A stretch of DNA of 64,000 bases from Streptomyces sp. NBC_01689. GTDB taxonomy: Bacteria; Actinomycetota; Actinomycetes; Streptomycetales; Streptomycetaceae. A program made the translations under genes and the position numbers. The notes under the pieces were generated by a model, which made no database searches, was not told the origin of the DNA, and worked only from the letters and a program-made list of their open reading frames with translations. The DNA is taken from positions 4,092,001 through 4,156,000 of the forward strand of contig NZ_CP109592.1 of the NCBI RefSeq assembly GCF_036250675.1. Direction: 5' to 3'. Within the stretch, counting starts at the first letter, position 1. Each line of letters opens with the position of its first letter. Positions 43,532 through 53,015 of the stretch are shown here, piece after piece.

Positions 43532-45967
43532 ATGGGGATGCCGTCGATGCATTTCAGCGAGAGCCCCGAGGACCCGTTCGCCCTCGGCCGCGGTGCCTCG
43601 GCCGTACTGGACGACCGGGGCGCCGTGGTCGGCTGGAGCGCACGGGCGCAGGAGCTGCTGGGCTATCCGGCCGGTGAGGTGATCGGACGGGCGTGGCAGG
43701 ACCTCCTGGTGGACGCCCGTGACCTGCCCGTCGTACGGCCCGTCGTCGTGGAGGCGCTGCGGACGGGAGGCTGGTTCGGGGTCCTGCCCGTCCGGCACCG
43801 CGACGGACGGACCGTGGAGATGGGCTTCCGGGCCCGCGCGGTCATCAGGGACGGCGACCGTCGGGAATGGGTCCTGGTCGGAGCCCCCGCCGCCGAGGTC
43901 TTCGCCTGGCAGCGCGACCGTGCGCTGCTGGACGGCCTGTACCACCGGTCCCCGATCGGTCTGGTGATCCACGGCCCGGACAGGAAGGTGATCCGGGTCA
44001 ACCGAGCGGTCGAGAAGGCGAGCGGTGTGCCGGCCGAGGCACCGGTGGGTCACCGCCCCCGCGAGTTCATGGTCGACGAGGACGCGGGACCGGCCGAGGA
44101 GCGGGTGCGGCACGTCCTGGAGACCGGCGAACCGCTGATCTTCACGGAACAGTCGGCGCGGGCCCGCCACGATCCGGGCCGGGAGCGGATCGTGTCCGTC
44201 TCGGCGTTCCGGATGGAGGATCCCTCCGGCCGGATCCTCGGCGTGGCCGAGACGATCGAGGACGTGACCGACCGCCACCGCGCCCGCCGCAGGCTCGCCC
44301 TGATGAACGAGGCGAGCGCCCGGATCGGAACCTCGCTCGACGTGACGCAGACGGCCCGGGAGCTGGCCGAGGTGGCCGCGGACGGCCTGGCCGACTACTG
44401 CTCGGTGGACCTCCTGCAGCCGGTGACGGTCGGCGACGAGCCGCATCCCGCCGTGACCGGCCCGCTGCTGCGGGTGGCCCTCTCGCCCGCGGAACGGCGG
44501 GTCCCGTACCAGGAGGGCGAGGTCGTCCCGCTCCTTCCGGACTCCCCGCAGGCGCGCTGTCTGGCCGAGCGGCGCCCGATCCTCGACCGGCTGCTGGCCC
44601 TCCGGCCCGAGTGGTACGCCATGGACCGGCGGCGCATCGAGATCGCCATGGGCCTGGGCGTCCACTCGCTGATCGTGGTGCCCCTGGTCGCGCGCGGTCT
44701 CGTCCTGGGCGTGGTGAGTCTGTGGCGTGTGGGTCACTCGGAGCCCTTCGAGGACGACGATGCCGCGGTGGCCCACGAGCTCTCCTCGCGTGCGGCCGTC
44801 TGCATCGACAACGCGCGCCGCTTCACCCAGCAGCAGAGCGCCGCGCTGACGCTCCAGCGCAGTCTGCTGCCGAGCGCGGCGTCCGACCTGCCCGCGGTCG
44901 AGGTGGCCTGCCGCTACCTCCCGGCGAGCGGTGAACCGGGCATCGGCGGTGACTGGTTCGACGTGATCCCGCTGTCCGGGGCCCGGGTCGCGCTCGTCGT
45001 CGGGGACGTGGTCGGCCACGGGATCCACGCCGCGGCCTCGATGGGCCGCCTGCGCGCCGCCGTACGCACCCTGGCCAGCCTCGATCTGGAACCGGACGAG
45101 GTGGTGGCGCGCCTCGACGACCTGGTCAGCCTGCTCGCCGCCGAACTGGAGGCGAACGCCGGCGGCAGCGGGTCCGCGGTGGAGCAGATGCTCGGGGCGA
45201 CCTGCGTGTACGCGGTCTACGACCCCGTCTCCCGGCACTGCTCCCTGGCCCGTGCCGGACACCCGGCCCCGGTGGTGTCCACCCCGGACGGCGAGGTGAC
45301 CGTGCTCGACCTGCCCGCGGGGCCGCCGCTGGGGCTCGGCGGACTGCCGTTCGAGACGTACGACCTCGATCTCCCCGAGGGCAGCCTGCTCACGCTCTAC
45401 ACCAACGGTCTTCTGGAGGCGCGCAACGGCGACGTCGACGCCGCGCTGGAACGCCTGCAGGCGTGTCTCACCCACGCCGTCGATCCCCTGGAGAGCACCT
45501 GCCGCGCCGTGGTCGAGGCGCTGCTGCCGAAGGAGCACCTGCCCACCGACGACGTCGCGCTGCTCATCGCCCGTACCAGGGTGCTTCCGCCGCAGGACGT
45601 CGCCATCTGGGAACTTCCCCTGGAGGCGACCGCCGCCGCCCGCGCCAGGGAGCTGGCCACGGCGAAACTGACGGAATGGGGTCTGGAGGAACTGGCCTTC
45701 ACCACCGAACTGGTCGCCAGCGAGCTCGTCACCAACACCTACCGGTACGCGGAGGGCCCCGTCACCCTCCGTCTGATCCGTACGCACTGCCTGATCTGCG
45801 AGGTGTCGGACACCAGCCACACCTCCCCTCATCTGCGACGGGCCCTCAGCACGGACGAGGGCGGACGAGGGCTCTTCCTCGTCGCGCAGCTCACGGAGCG
45901 GTGGGGAACCCGCTACACCCACGACGGCAAGACCGTCTGGACGGAACAGAGCCTGCCGCACACATGA
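43532..45967 (+). CDS. PAS-PAS-GAF-SpoIIE phosphatase with HATPase domain
   Basis: An 811-aa signalling protein. Domain order is PAS 1 (about 20-125), PAS 2 (about 140-250, ending ETIEDVTDRHRARR), GAF (about 262-430, LIVVPLVARGLVLGVVSLWR), PP2C/SpoIIE phosphatase (about 450-650, with GGDWFDVIPLSGARVALVVGDVVGHG) and a HATPase/RsbW-like kinase (about 690-805; N-box FTTELVASELVTNTYRYA, G-box EGGRGLFLVAQL). It probably dephosphorylates and phosphorylates anti-anti-sigma factors after sensing ligands. Having both enzymes in one chain is common in streptomycetes. No membrane segment is seen. The start is ATG 43532, with AAGGTGG upstream; GTG 43523 is possible. Confidence 0.92.
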   Translation: MGMPSMHFSESPEDPFALGRGASAVLDDRGAVVGWSARAQELLGYPAGEVIGRAWQDLLVDARDLPVVRPVVVEALRTGGWFGVLPVRHRDGRTVEMGFRARAVIRDGDRREWVLVGAPAAEVFAWQRDRALLDGLYHRSPIGLVIHGPDRKVIRVNRAVEKASGVPAEAPVGHRPREFMVDEDAGPAEERVRHVLETGEPLIFTEQSARARHDPGRERIVSVSAFRMEDPSGRILGVAETIEDVTDRHRARRRLALMNEASARIGTSLDVTQTARELAEVAADGLADYCSVDLLQPVTVGDEPHPAVTGPLLRVALSPAERRVPYQEGEVVPLLPDSPQARCLAERRPILDRLLALRPEWYAMDRRRIEIAMGLGVHSLIVVPLVARGLVLGVVSLWRVGHSEPFEDDDAAVAHELSSRAAVCIDNARRFTQQQSAALTLQRSLLPSAASDLPAVEVACRYLPASGEPGIGGDWFDVIPLSGARVALVVGDVVGHGIHAAASMGRLRAAVRTLASLDLEPDEVVARLDDLVSLLAAELEANAGGSGSAVEQMLGATCVYAVYDPVSRHCSLARAGHPAPVVSTPDGEVTVLDLPAGPPLGLGGLPFETYDLDLPEGSLLTLYTNGLLEARNGDVDAALERLQACLTHAVDPLESTCRAVVEALLPKEHLPTDDVALLIARTRVLPPQDVAIWELPLEATAAARARELATAKLTEWGLEELAFTTELVASELVTNTYRYAEGPVTLRLIRTHCLICEVSDTSHTSPHLRRALSTDEGGRGLFLVAQLTERWGTRYTHDGKTVWTEQSLPHT

Positions 45968-45980
45968 CCGTCGCCGCCGG

Positions 45981-46364
45981 TCAGAGCGGCTGGAGGCGGC
46001 GGTGCAGGAGGCAGAATTCGTTGCCTTCCGGGTCGGCCAGGACGTGCCAGCTCTCGTCGCCGGTCTGGCCGATGTCGACGGGCCTGGCGCCGAGGGCGAG
46101 CAGTCGTTCCAGCTCGGCGTCCTGGTCGCGGTCGGTGGCGTTGACGTCGATGTGCAGCCGGAGCTTGCCGTTGCGCGGCTCGTTGCCGGGGCTGAGGACG
46201 AGGGTGGGCTGCGGGCCGCCGAACCCGGCGTCGGGCGGGCCGATCTCGATGCTTCCGTCGGCCTCGCGGGCGAGTTCGACGTAACCGAGGACCTCGCTCC
46301 AGAACGCGGCGAGCCGCTCGGGGTCGGCGACGTCGATGACCAGTTCGCTGATGCGGCATGCCAT
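45981..46364 (-). CDS. VOC family (glyoxalase-like) protein
   Basis: A 127-aa protein with two beta-alpha-beta-beta-beta modules: ISELVIDVADPERLAAFWSEVLGY at the start and HIDVNATDRDQDAELERLLALGARPVD in the middle, ending SWHVLADPEGNEFCLL. The first metal-ligand position is replaced (no His in strand 1), as in the 'glyoxalase-like domain' subgroup that may lack metal. It converges with the SpoIIE gene, 13 bp apart. Substrate unknown. Confidence 0.92.
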   Translation of the reverse strand: MACRISELVIDVADPERLAAFWSEVLGYVELAREADGSIEIGPPDAGFGGPQPTLVLSPGNEPRNGKLRLHIDVNATDRDQDAELERLLALGARPVDIGQTGDESWHVLADPEGNEFCLLHRRLQPL

Positions 46365-46569
46365 GCCCGCCAGTGTACGGAGGCGGCGCGGCCGGGAGCC
46401 GGGTGAAGGCGCCGCATGCCGAAGGGGGCCGGGCGGGGCCCCGGTTCCGCGTGTCCCGCTCCGGGTCCGTCCCCCGGCTGTGCCCCTCCCCCTCCCACAC
46501 CGTCCGGCGACCGGCGCCCGTCCGGAATTCGGTTGCGGTGCGTCGGCGCCGCGGGCTAGAAAGCCAGCC

Positions 46570-47676
46570 ATGGCCGACATCCAGGGCTCGTACGACGACC
46601 TGTTCACCGCCGTGCCCGGTGCGCTGTCCGCGTTGCTGGACGAGGGGGACGCCGGTGCCTCGGTGGCCGTCTTCGTCGACGGCGAGCCGGTGGTGGACGT
46701 CTGGGGCGGGTTCGTCGACGCGGACCGCACCCTCCCGTGGCGGCGGGACACGATCACCAACGTCTGGTCCGTCACCAAGACGATGACGGCGCTGTGCGCG
46801 CTGCTCCTCGCCGACCGCGGCGACCTCGACCTGGACGCGCCGGTCGGACGGTACTGGCCCGAGTTCGCCGCCGCGGGCAAGGAGAAGGTGCTGGTGCGGC
46901 ATCTGCTCTCGCACACCGCGGGCCTGCCCGACTGGGAGGGTCCCGTCGAGGAGCTTTACGACTGGCCGTCCGCCACGGCACGGCTGGCCGCGCAGGCTCC
47001 GCAGTGGGAGCCGGGTACCGCGGCCGGATACCACTCGCTCACCCAGGGGTTCCTCGTCGGCGAGGTCGTCCGCCGGATCACCGGCCGAGGCCTGGGCGAG
47101 TTCTTCGCGGAGGAGGTGGCCGGACCGCTGGGCGCCGACTTCCGTATCGGGCTGGCCGCCGAGCACGACCACCGGGTGGCGCTCTCGGTCCCGCCGCCCT
47201 CGCACGACGAGAACTACACCGCGGGCGCGGCCGGCGGCAAGGCGTCCCCCGGCGCCGCGACCCCCATTCGGGTCCGCGACGGCAACAGCGTGGCCTGGCG
47301 CCGTGCGGAGATCCCCGCGGGGAACGGATTCGGCAACGCCCGCTCGGTCGCCCTCGTGCAGTCGGTGCTGGCCTGCGGCGGAACGCTGCACGGGACACGA
47401 CTGCTGTCGCGGGCGGGCTGTGACCTCGCGCGCCAGGAGCAGTTCAGCGGCGAGGACCGCATCCTGGGCACGCCCATGCGGTGGGGCCTGGGCTACGGAC
47501 TGTTCGACAGCCTCTACGGGTGGGGCGGCTGGGGCGGTTCCCTGGTCGTCATCGACCCCGCGAGCCGTATGACGGTGGCCTACGTGACCCATCAGATGCG
47601 CGAGCCGTCGGCCGACCACCGGGGGCTGGAGATGGTGATGGCCGCCTACGAGGGGCTTCAGGGTCTGCGCGTCTGA
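46570..47676 (+). CDS. Serine hydrolase, beta-lactamase/esterase family
   Basis: A 368-aa class C-like protein. The catalytic Ser67-Val-Thr-Lys70 is in NVWSVTKTM, Tyr154 is in AGYHSLTQG (YxS) and LLSHTAGLPDW is a family block. The third box is replaced by a Gly/Trp-rich GWGGWGGS. There is no signal peptide, so a cytosolic esterase or amidase is more likely than a resistance enzyme (EstB/lactonase-type). Its stop lies 21 bp before the phosphotransferase gene, so the two may be co-transcribed. Confidence 0.92.
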   Translation: MADIQGSYDDLFTAVPGALSALLDEGDAGASVAVFVDGEPVVDVWGGFVDADRTLPWRRDTITNVWSVTKTMTALCALLLADRGDLDLDAPVGRYWPEFAAAGKEKVLVRHLLSHTAGLPDWEGPVEELYDWPSATARLAAQAPQWEPGTAAGYHSLTQGFLVGEVVRRITGRGLGEFFAEEVAGPLGADFRIGLAAEHDHRVALSVPPPSHDENYTAGAAGGKASPGAATPIRVRDGNSVAWRRAEIPAGNGFGNARSVALVQSVLACGGTLHGTRLLSRAGCDLARQEQFSGEDRILGTPMRWGLGYGLFDSLYGWGGWGGSLVVIDPASRMTVAYVTHQMREPSADHRGLEMVMAAYEGLQGLRV

Positions 47677-47697
47677 TCGACCACCAGGGGGCGGCAC

Positions 47698-48597
47698 ATG
47701 ACCGGTCGCGGCCACGACGGCCCGGCGGACGTCCGCGAGATCGTCGCCACGCACCTGCCCGGCCGTCGGACCGGGTCCGTGGTGCGGCTCGGCGAGGGCC
47801 TGGACAACGTGGCGTACGAGGTCGACGGTGAACTGGTCGTGCGCTTCCGCAAGGAGCCCGACCCGGTACGGCGGGCCGCCCTGGTACGCCATGAGGCCCG
47901 CGTGCTCTCCGCCGTGGCGGGCATCTCGCCGCTGCCCGTCCCCGAACCGCTGTTCACGGTCGAGGAGCGGGGATGTCTGGCCTACCGCAAACTCCCCGGC
48001 GTCCCGCTGCTGGACATGCCCCGGCACCGGCGAGCGGACCATGTCACGTCGATCGCCGCCACGCTCGGCGCGTTCCTCGCCGCGCTGCACGCCGTACCGG
48101 TCGATCGGGCGGCCGGACTGGTGGACACGGACCACCCGTCGCCCACCGAGTGGCTGCGGCAGGCCGCGGAGACCCACGCGACGGTGGCCGGGCGGATACC
48201 CGCGTCGCACCGACGCGCCGTCGAGTCCTTCCTGGAGACCGCGCCGCCGCCCGCCGGCCGCACCGTGGTGTTCTCCCACAACGACCTGGGGATCGAACAC
48301 GTTCTCGTCGACCCGGTGACCTGGGCGGTGACCGGCGTCATCGACTGGAGCGACGCGGCCGTCGTCGACCCGGCCCACGACTTCGGGCTGCTCCACCGCG
48401 ATCTCGGCCCGGCCGCCACCCGCGCCGCCCTCGCCGGCTACCGCCCCGGCGCCGACGACCTCACGGCGCTCCGCGAACGCGCCGTGTTCTACGCGAGGTG
48501 CGGCGTCTTCGAGGACCTCGCCCACGGCATCGAGACGGACCAGAACACGTACGTCGACAAGAGCCTCGCCGCGATGGGGTGGCTGTTTCCGTCATAG
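47698..48597 (+). CDS. Aminoglycoside phosphotransferase family kinase
   Basis: A 299-aa protein with the APH/choline-kinase fold. It has the nucleotide loop LGEGLDNVAYEVDGELVVRF, Brenner's motif His194-Asn195-Asp196 in VFSHNDLGIEHVLVD and the metal Asp216 in GVIDWSDA. Such proteins phosphorylate aminoglycosides, macrolides or cell metabolites; the substrate cannot be told from sequence. The start has an AGGGGG site. Confidence 0.9.
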   Translation: MTGRGHDGPADVREIVATHLPGRRTGSVVRLGEGLDNVAYEVDGELVVRFRKEPDPVRRAALVRHEARVLSAVAGISPLPVPEPLFTVEERGCLAYRKLPGVPLLDMPRHRRADHVTSIAATLGAFLAALHAVPVDRAAGLVDTDHPSPTEWLRQAAETHATVAGRIPASHRRAVESFLETAPPPAGRTVVFSHNDLGIEHVLVDPVTWAVTGVIDWSDAAVVDPAHDFGLLHRDLGPAATRAALAGYRPGADDLTALRERAVFYARCGVFEDLAHGIETDQNTYVDKSLAAMGWLFPS

Positions 48598-48702
48598 CTC
48601 CGTCGTGTCGGCCGGGTGGCCGGGTTCTCGGGGAGGCAGGGGACATCGGTCCACCGACCGCAGGCAACTGGGCCACGGACGCGGATGGAACGCGTCGACG
48701 GT

Positions 48703-49761
48703 TCAGCGCACCAGGGCGGCCACGGCCAGCGGCACGAGGACGGCGGCGACCGAGACGAGCGTGGAGGCCAGGGTCTGCGCGTTCACCACACCTGACGGGC
48801 TTTCGGAGACCTTGGTGAACAACTCCACCAACTGCTTCTCGTGCTCGGTGAAGGGGCGCGTCCCGGGCGGCTGCTTGGGGAGCCGACGCTCCATGACCCG
48901 CAGGACGGCCATGCGTTTCTCGAGGACGGCCTGAGACAGACGCCATTGCGAGTAGAAGCCGTAGAGGAGGATGGAGAGCAGGATGATGGCGGCCACCACC
49001 CATTTCGTCGTGAGATAGGCGCCGTTCTGTGCCACGAACGGCGAGAGCCACACCCATGGCGCGAACGCGAGGGCGGCTCCGAACACGCACCACAGCGTCA
49101 CTATGCGGTACCAGCGTGAGAGGGCTTCGATGCCCGGTGTGCGGGCGGGTGCCGACCATGTCAGCCTGAGGTGACCGGTCTTGGTGATGATCCTCGACAG
49201 TCGCGACGCCCGGAACAACCAGTACAGGCCGTTCGCACCACCAGCGCCCGACACGGTGACCGACACGTACGACGCCGCGTCGATGTACATGTGCTGGACG
49301 ACCTGCTCGACGTCGGACAGCGCCCAGAGCATCAGGCACGCCACTGCCGAGCCCGTCAGCATCCAGCGCTCCTGGCGCCACGGACGCAGGCCTCGGCTGA
49401 TCCAGGCGTGCACTTCCCTGGCTCCACGAGGAGTCAGCATCCTGTCGACACTCGGCAGCGCTCGGTGGAACGCTCGGCACCCGGACCATGCGGCAAGCAC
49501 CAGAATGAGGTCGAGGGGCACGTAGTAGCAGATCCAGAAGAGATAGGCGTTCCGGCCTCGTGAGGTCGGGTGCCCCCAGAACTGATGCGCGGCCGCGATC
49601 ACCGGGGGTGCGAGGATCACCGCGAAGTAGAGCGTGCTGCCCCGCGGGCTCCAGATGTTCTTGCGCGCCCTGTTGTCTGCGCGAATCCCGAACCAGCGCA
49701 GTACGACCACCCGCGCGAGGTCGCGATGATATCGGTCGTTGAGTGCGGATGACGGCGGCAC
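48703..49761 (-). CDS. Hypothetical multi-pass membrane protein
   Basis: A 352-aa protein. GTG at 49761 is chosen because GGGAGG lies four bases upstream; the longer TTG start overlaps that site. Five to six hydrophobic segments are seen: STLYFAVILAPPVIAAA, FWICYYVPLDLILVLAAW, MLTGSAVACLMLWAL, IVTLWCVFGAALAFAPWVWL, WVVAAIILLSILLYGF and the C-terminal LVSVAAVLVPLAVAALV. A cytosolic loop (about 275-325) contains KRMAVLRVMERRLPKQ. No family recognised. Codon use is less GC-biased than the neighbours, which hints at acquisition. Confidence 0.72.
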   Translation of the reverse strand: MPPSSALNDRYHRDLARVVVLRWFGIRADNRARKNIWSPRGSTLYFAVILAPPVIAAAHQFWGHPTSRGRNAYLFWICYYVPLDLILVLAAWSGCRAFHRALPSVDRMLTPRGAREVHAWISRGLRPWRQERWMLTGSAVACLMLWALSDVEQVVQHMYIDAASYVSVTVSGAGGANGLYWLFRASRLSRIITKTGHLRLTWSAPARTPGIEALSRWYRIVTLWCVFGAALAFAPWVWLSPFVAQNGAYLTTKWVVAAIILLSILLYGFYSQWRLSQAVLEKRMAVLRVMERRLPKQPPGTRPFTEHEKQLVELFTKVSESPSGVVNAQTLASTLVSVAAVLVPLAVAALVR

Positions 49762-50247
49762 AGACCCTCCCAACCAGTCCGTATCAGGATGCTCTCGACG
49801 TCACTTTCAGGGAGTCGTGTTGCTGCACGGTGGCCGTCCGCGCACGGAATCCGAGGATTGCGCATCAGACTGTGACGAGATCTTCGGGAGTCCGTGTGGA
49901 AGGGTGCGGCTGGGAACTCGCGGAACGGGCCCGGGGAACGCGGCGTTCCGCCCTCAGCTTCCGTCGGCTGAAGAAGCCTGAGCCGTGGCTCCGATCGGCA
50001 CGGTGGGCGCCGTCCTCATGGTGGTGGCCATCGTCATCTTCCGCCCACGGCCGGATATCCGCTCCCGAGTCGACGACGTCCCCGCTCGCGCGACCTGTCC
50101 GGACAAGTGGTGTGGGTGCGGGACCTGCGCGTTTACCTGGCGCTGATGATCTCGTCGTGCACTGGACATCTGTTCTTGGCCGTCCTCCCCCCAAAGAACT
50201 TTATGTTCGCGGTCAAGTGATGGGCAAGAACAGCAATGGAGGACGTT
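49762..50247. other. Intergenic region before the alkaline phosphatase gene
   Basis: About 490 bp between divergent genes. I see no convincing gene. A small frame with a Cys-Cys-Cys run near 49815 lacks a ribosome site. The promoter of the phosphatase should lie near 50180-50240, but I cannot find clear PHO-box repeats (GTTCACC-like units every 11 bp). Confidence 0.5.
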
Positions 50248-51540
50248 GTGTCCCTGGATGCCCGTAGGGCCCGGCGGTTCGCCGCCCCCGCAGCCGCCGC
50301 AGTCGCGGCCGCCGTCGTCACGATGGTGGTCAACCCGACGCTGGGCGCTTCGGCCTCGGCTCCGCAGGCCGCGGCCAAGGCCAAGGCCCCGACCGCCAAG
50401 AACGTCATCTTCATCAACGGCGACGGCATGGGCGCCGCCATGCGTCAGGCCGCCCGTCTGCACCTGGCCGGCCTGAACGGCCAGCTCGCGATGGACAAGC
50501 TCCCCGTCTCGGGCCAGCTCACCACCGAGCCGGACGACCCGAAGGCCGTCGTCACCGACTCGGCCGCCGCGGCGACCGCGTGGGCCACCGGTGAGAAGAC
50601 CTACAACGGCGCGATCAGCGTCGACGTGGACGGCAACCCGCTGGCCACCCTCGGCCAGCAGGCCAAGGCGGCCGGGAAGGCGACCGGCCTGGTCACCACC
50701 GCGCAGGTCACCGACGCCTCGCCGGCGGCGTTCTTCTCGAACACCGCCAACCGTTCGGCGCAGGACGAGATCGCGCGCCAGTACATCGAGGTCAGCAAGC
50801 CCGACGTCATCCTGGGCGGTGGCGAGGACTGGTGGCTGCCCGCGGGCAGCGCCGGCGCGTTCAAGGACCAGCCCGCCGAGGACCCGTCCGAGGCGAGCAA
50901 GGGCACCAAGGGCGACCTCATCAAGAAGGCCAAGAAGGCCGGTTACTCCTACGTCAACAGCGCGGACCAGCTCAGCCGCGCCAAGGACGGCAAGCTCCTC
51001 GGTCTCTTCGCCAACGAGGAGATGTTCCAGCAGCGTCCCGAGGGCCAGGGCGACGTGTACAGCCCGGTCGTCGGTCTCTCCACCATGACCAGCAAGGCCC
51101 TGAGCACGCTGGACAAGAACAAGAAGGGCTTCTTCCTCATGGTCGAGGAGGAGGGCACCGACGAGTTCGCGCACTCCAACAACGCCACCCGCACCCTGCA
51201 GTCCATGCAGGAGCTGGAGAAGGCCGTGGCGGTCGCCCGCGCGTACGTCGCCACCCACTCCGACACCCTGCTGGTCATCACCGGCGACCACGAGACCGGC
51301 GGCCTGGCCGTCGAGGAGTCGGACGCCGCCGACGAGTCCGGCACCGGCATCTCCGCCGAGGACGGTCCGTTCAGCATCCGCGGCAGCGACAAGAGCTTCT
51401 ACGTCGACTGGACCACGTCCGGCCACACCGGCGTGGACGTGCCCGTGACCGCGGCCGGCCCGCTGTCCGACCGTTTCACCGGCAAGCACGCCAACACCCA
51501 CGTGTACGACGTGCTGCGTGAGGCGCTGACGCGCCGCTGA
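50248..51540 (+). CDS. Exported alkaline phosphatase
   Basis: A 430-aa PhoA-family enzyme. GTG at 50248 follows GGAGG by five bases; ATG 50236 contains that site. The signal region is RRARRFAAPAAAAVAAAVVTMVV with a twin-arginine-like start. Asp59 in FINGDGMG and Ser105 in VVTDSAAAATAWATG are the metal ligand and the phosphorylated serine. VEEEGTDEFAHSNN and VITGDHETGG hold further zinc ligands. It releases phosphate from organic esters outside the cell and may be under PhoP control, though no PHO box is evident. An 18-19 bp hairpin ends the gene. Confidence 0.93.
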   Translation: MSLDARRARRFAAPAAAAVAAAVVTMVVNPTLGASASAPQAAAKAKAPTAKNVIFINGDGMGAAMRQAARLHLAGLNGQLAMDKLPVSGQLTTEPDDPKAVVTDSAAAATAWATGEKTYNGAISVDVDGNPLATLGQQAKAAGKATGLVTTAQVTDASPAAFFSNTANRSAQDEIARQYIEVSKPDVILGGGEDWWLPAGSAGAFKDQPAEDPSEASKGTKGDLIKKAKKAGYSYVNSADQLSRAKDGKLLGLFANEEMFQQRPEGQGDVYSPVVGLSTMTSKALSTLDKNKKGFFLMVEEEGTDEFAHSNNATRTLQSMQELEKAVAVARAYVATHSDTLLVITGDHETGGLAVEESDAADESGTGISAEDGPFSIRGSDKSFYVDWTTSGHTGVDVPVTAAGPLSDRFTGKHANTHVYDVLREALTRR

Positions 51541-51550
51541 GCCGCACACC

Positions 51551-51594
51551 GTCAGCGGGGCCCCGGAGCGATCAGGCTCCGGGGCCCCGCTGAC
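51551..51594. terminator. Terminator between the alkaline phosphatase and P450 genes
   Basis: A perfect 19-bp stem (51551-51569 with 51576-51594) with a 6-nt loop, 10 bp past the phosphatase stop. It serves both convergent genes. Confidence 0.85.
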
Positions 51595-51646
51595 GTCACG
51601 GCAGCCGGCCGCGCGCCGCACGGCCGGGCCGGCGTACGGGCACCGC

Positions 51647-52861
51647 TCAGCCCTGCTCCACGTACAGGTGCAGAGGGCCCCGCAGGACGGGGCTGGGCCG
51701 GTACGGCGGCGGGTCGACGACCAGCCCCGGCCGTTCCAGGCGGCGTACCAGCTCGGTCAGCGCGATCTGGGTCTCCAGTCGGGCCAGCGGTCCGCCGAAG
51801 CACAGATGGATGCCGCTGCCGAACCCCAGGTGCTGGTTGTCCCGCCGGTCGGGCGTGAAGCGGTCGGGGTCCTCGAAGCGGTCCGGGTCGCGGCTGCCCG
51901 ACGCGAGCATGAGCATGATCTGCGAGCCCTTGGGGATGACCGTGTCGCCGACCGTGATGTCGCTGTACGCCGCCCGCCAGGGAATGATGTGCACCGGCGG
52001 CTCGTAGCGCAGCAGTTCCTCCACCAGTGGTACGACCAGGTCCGGTTCGCCGCGCAGCCGGTTCAGCACCTCGGGGTGGCGCAGCAGCGTCAGCACGCCG
52101 TTGGCGATGAGGTTGACGGTGGTCTCGTGGCCGGCGATGAGCAGCAGGTTGGCGGTGCTGATGATCTCCTCGTCCGTCATCCGCCCGTCGGGGCCGTCGT
52201 CGTTGGCCAGCCGGGTCAGCAGGTCGTCACCGGGGCGGCCGTGGCGCCCCTCCAGCAGTCCGCCGAGGTACTCGCGCAGGTCCTTGGTGGCCTGCACGCC
52301 GTTGTCCAGTTTCTCCGGCGGATCGGTCCCGGGGTCGTAGTCGATCGACTCGATGATGGCGTTCACCCAGACGTGGAACCGGGGTTCGTCCTCACGCGGC
52401 ACACCGAGCAGGCGGCAGATCACGGTGACCGGGAACGGGTAGGCGAAGTCGTCGACGACATCGATGCGTTCCTGGTCCGCGAAGCCGTCGATCAGGCCGC
52501 CGACGACGGCGGCCAGGTCGGGTTCCAGACCGGTGACCAGTCCCGGGGTGTGCGGCGGCCCGAAGTGACGCATCGCCAGCCGGCGCAGGCGGTCGTGCTC
52601 CGGCGGGTCGAGGTTGATGAACGACGGGGTGGCGCGTCCCTCGACCGCCGCCATCGGCCGCGACAGGTTGCGTACGTCGGAGCTCAGGCGCGGGTCGTGG
52701 AGGATGCCGGTGAGCTCCCGGTAGGTACTGATGACGTAACTGCCGTCCTCCTGCAGGGCCACCGGGGTCCGGCGCAGTTCGGCGTAGAGGGGGTAGGGGT
52801 CGGCCCGGGAGGAGTGGTCGAGGATCCGGCGCAGCGTGTCGGGCGTCTCGGTCGTGGTCAT
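51647..52861 (-). CDS. Cytochrome P450
   Basis: A 404-aa soluble bacterial P450. The I-helix motif is LLIAGHETTVN (243-248), ExxR is Glu282-Leu-Leu-Arg285, and the heme loop is HLGFGSGIHLCFGGPLAR with Cys354. The threonine of AGxxTT is kept, so oxygen activation should be normal. It lies last in a set with a ferredoxin reductase and a ferredoxin. The family number and substrate cannot be assigned by eye. A repeat-rich spacer of 153 bp separates it from the reductase gene. Confidence 0.96.
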   Translation of the reverse strand: MTTTETPDTLRRILDHSSRADPYPLYAELRRTPVALQEDGSYVISTYRELTGILHDPRLSSDVRNLSRPMAAVEGRATPSFINLDPPEHDRLRRLAMRHFGPPHTPGLVTGLEPDLAAVVGGLIDGFADQERIDVVDDFAYPFPVTVICRLLGVPREDEPRFHVWVNAIIESIDYDPGTDPPEKLDNGVQATKDLREYLGGLLEGRHGRPGDDLLTRLANDDGPDGRMTDEEIISTANLLLIAGHETTVNLIANGVLTLLRHPEVLNRLRGEPDLVVPLVEELLRYEPPVHIIPWRAAYSDITVGDTVIPKGSQIMLMLASGSRDPDRFEDPDRFTPDRRDNQHLGFGSGIHLCFGGPLARLETQIALTELVRRLERPGLVVDPPPYRPSPVLRGPLHLYVEQG

Positions 52862-53015
52862 GTCGCTTCCCTCCTGCGTCCCTCGTTCCTGCGTCCCGCC
52901 TTCGTACGTCCCTGGTTCCCGCGTCGCCGGCGCGTGCCTCCCTCGTTCCTGCGTCCCCGGTCCGTCCGTCCCTCGTGTGTGCCTCCCCGTTCGTCCCGCC
53001 CGGGGCGTCGTCCCG
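52862..53015. repeat. Repeat-rich spacer between P450 and reductase genes
   Basis: Degenerate C/T-rich repeats. An 18-bp sequence (CCCTCGTTCCTGCGTCCC) occurs at 52880-52897 and 52940-52957, with several partial copies between. The reading frames here give only Arg/Gly-rich low-complexity peptide. Confidence 0.6.

Noticed and set aside
50150..50247. PHO box upstream of the alkaline phosphatase gene
   Set aside because: GTTC words are present but not as 11-bp-spaced GTTCACC repeats.
49743..50267. Open frame with a Cys-Cys-Cys run, and a 28-codon frame at 49789, as a leader peptide
   Set aside because: No ribosome site, no downstream cysteine or sulfur gene and poor codon bias.
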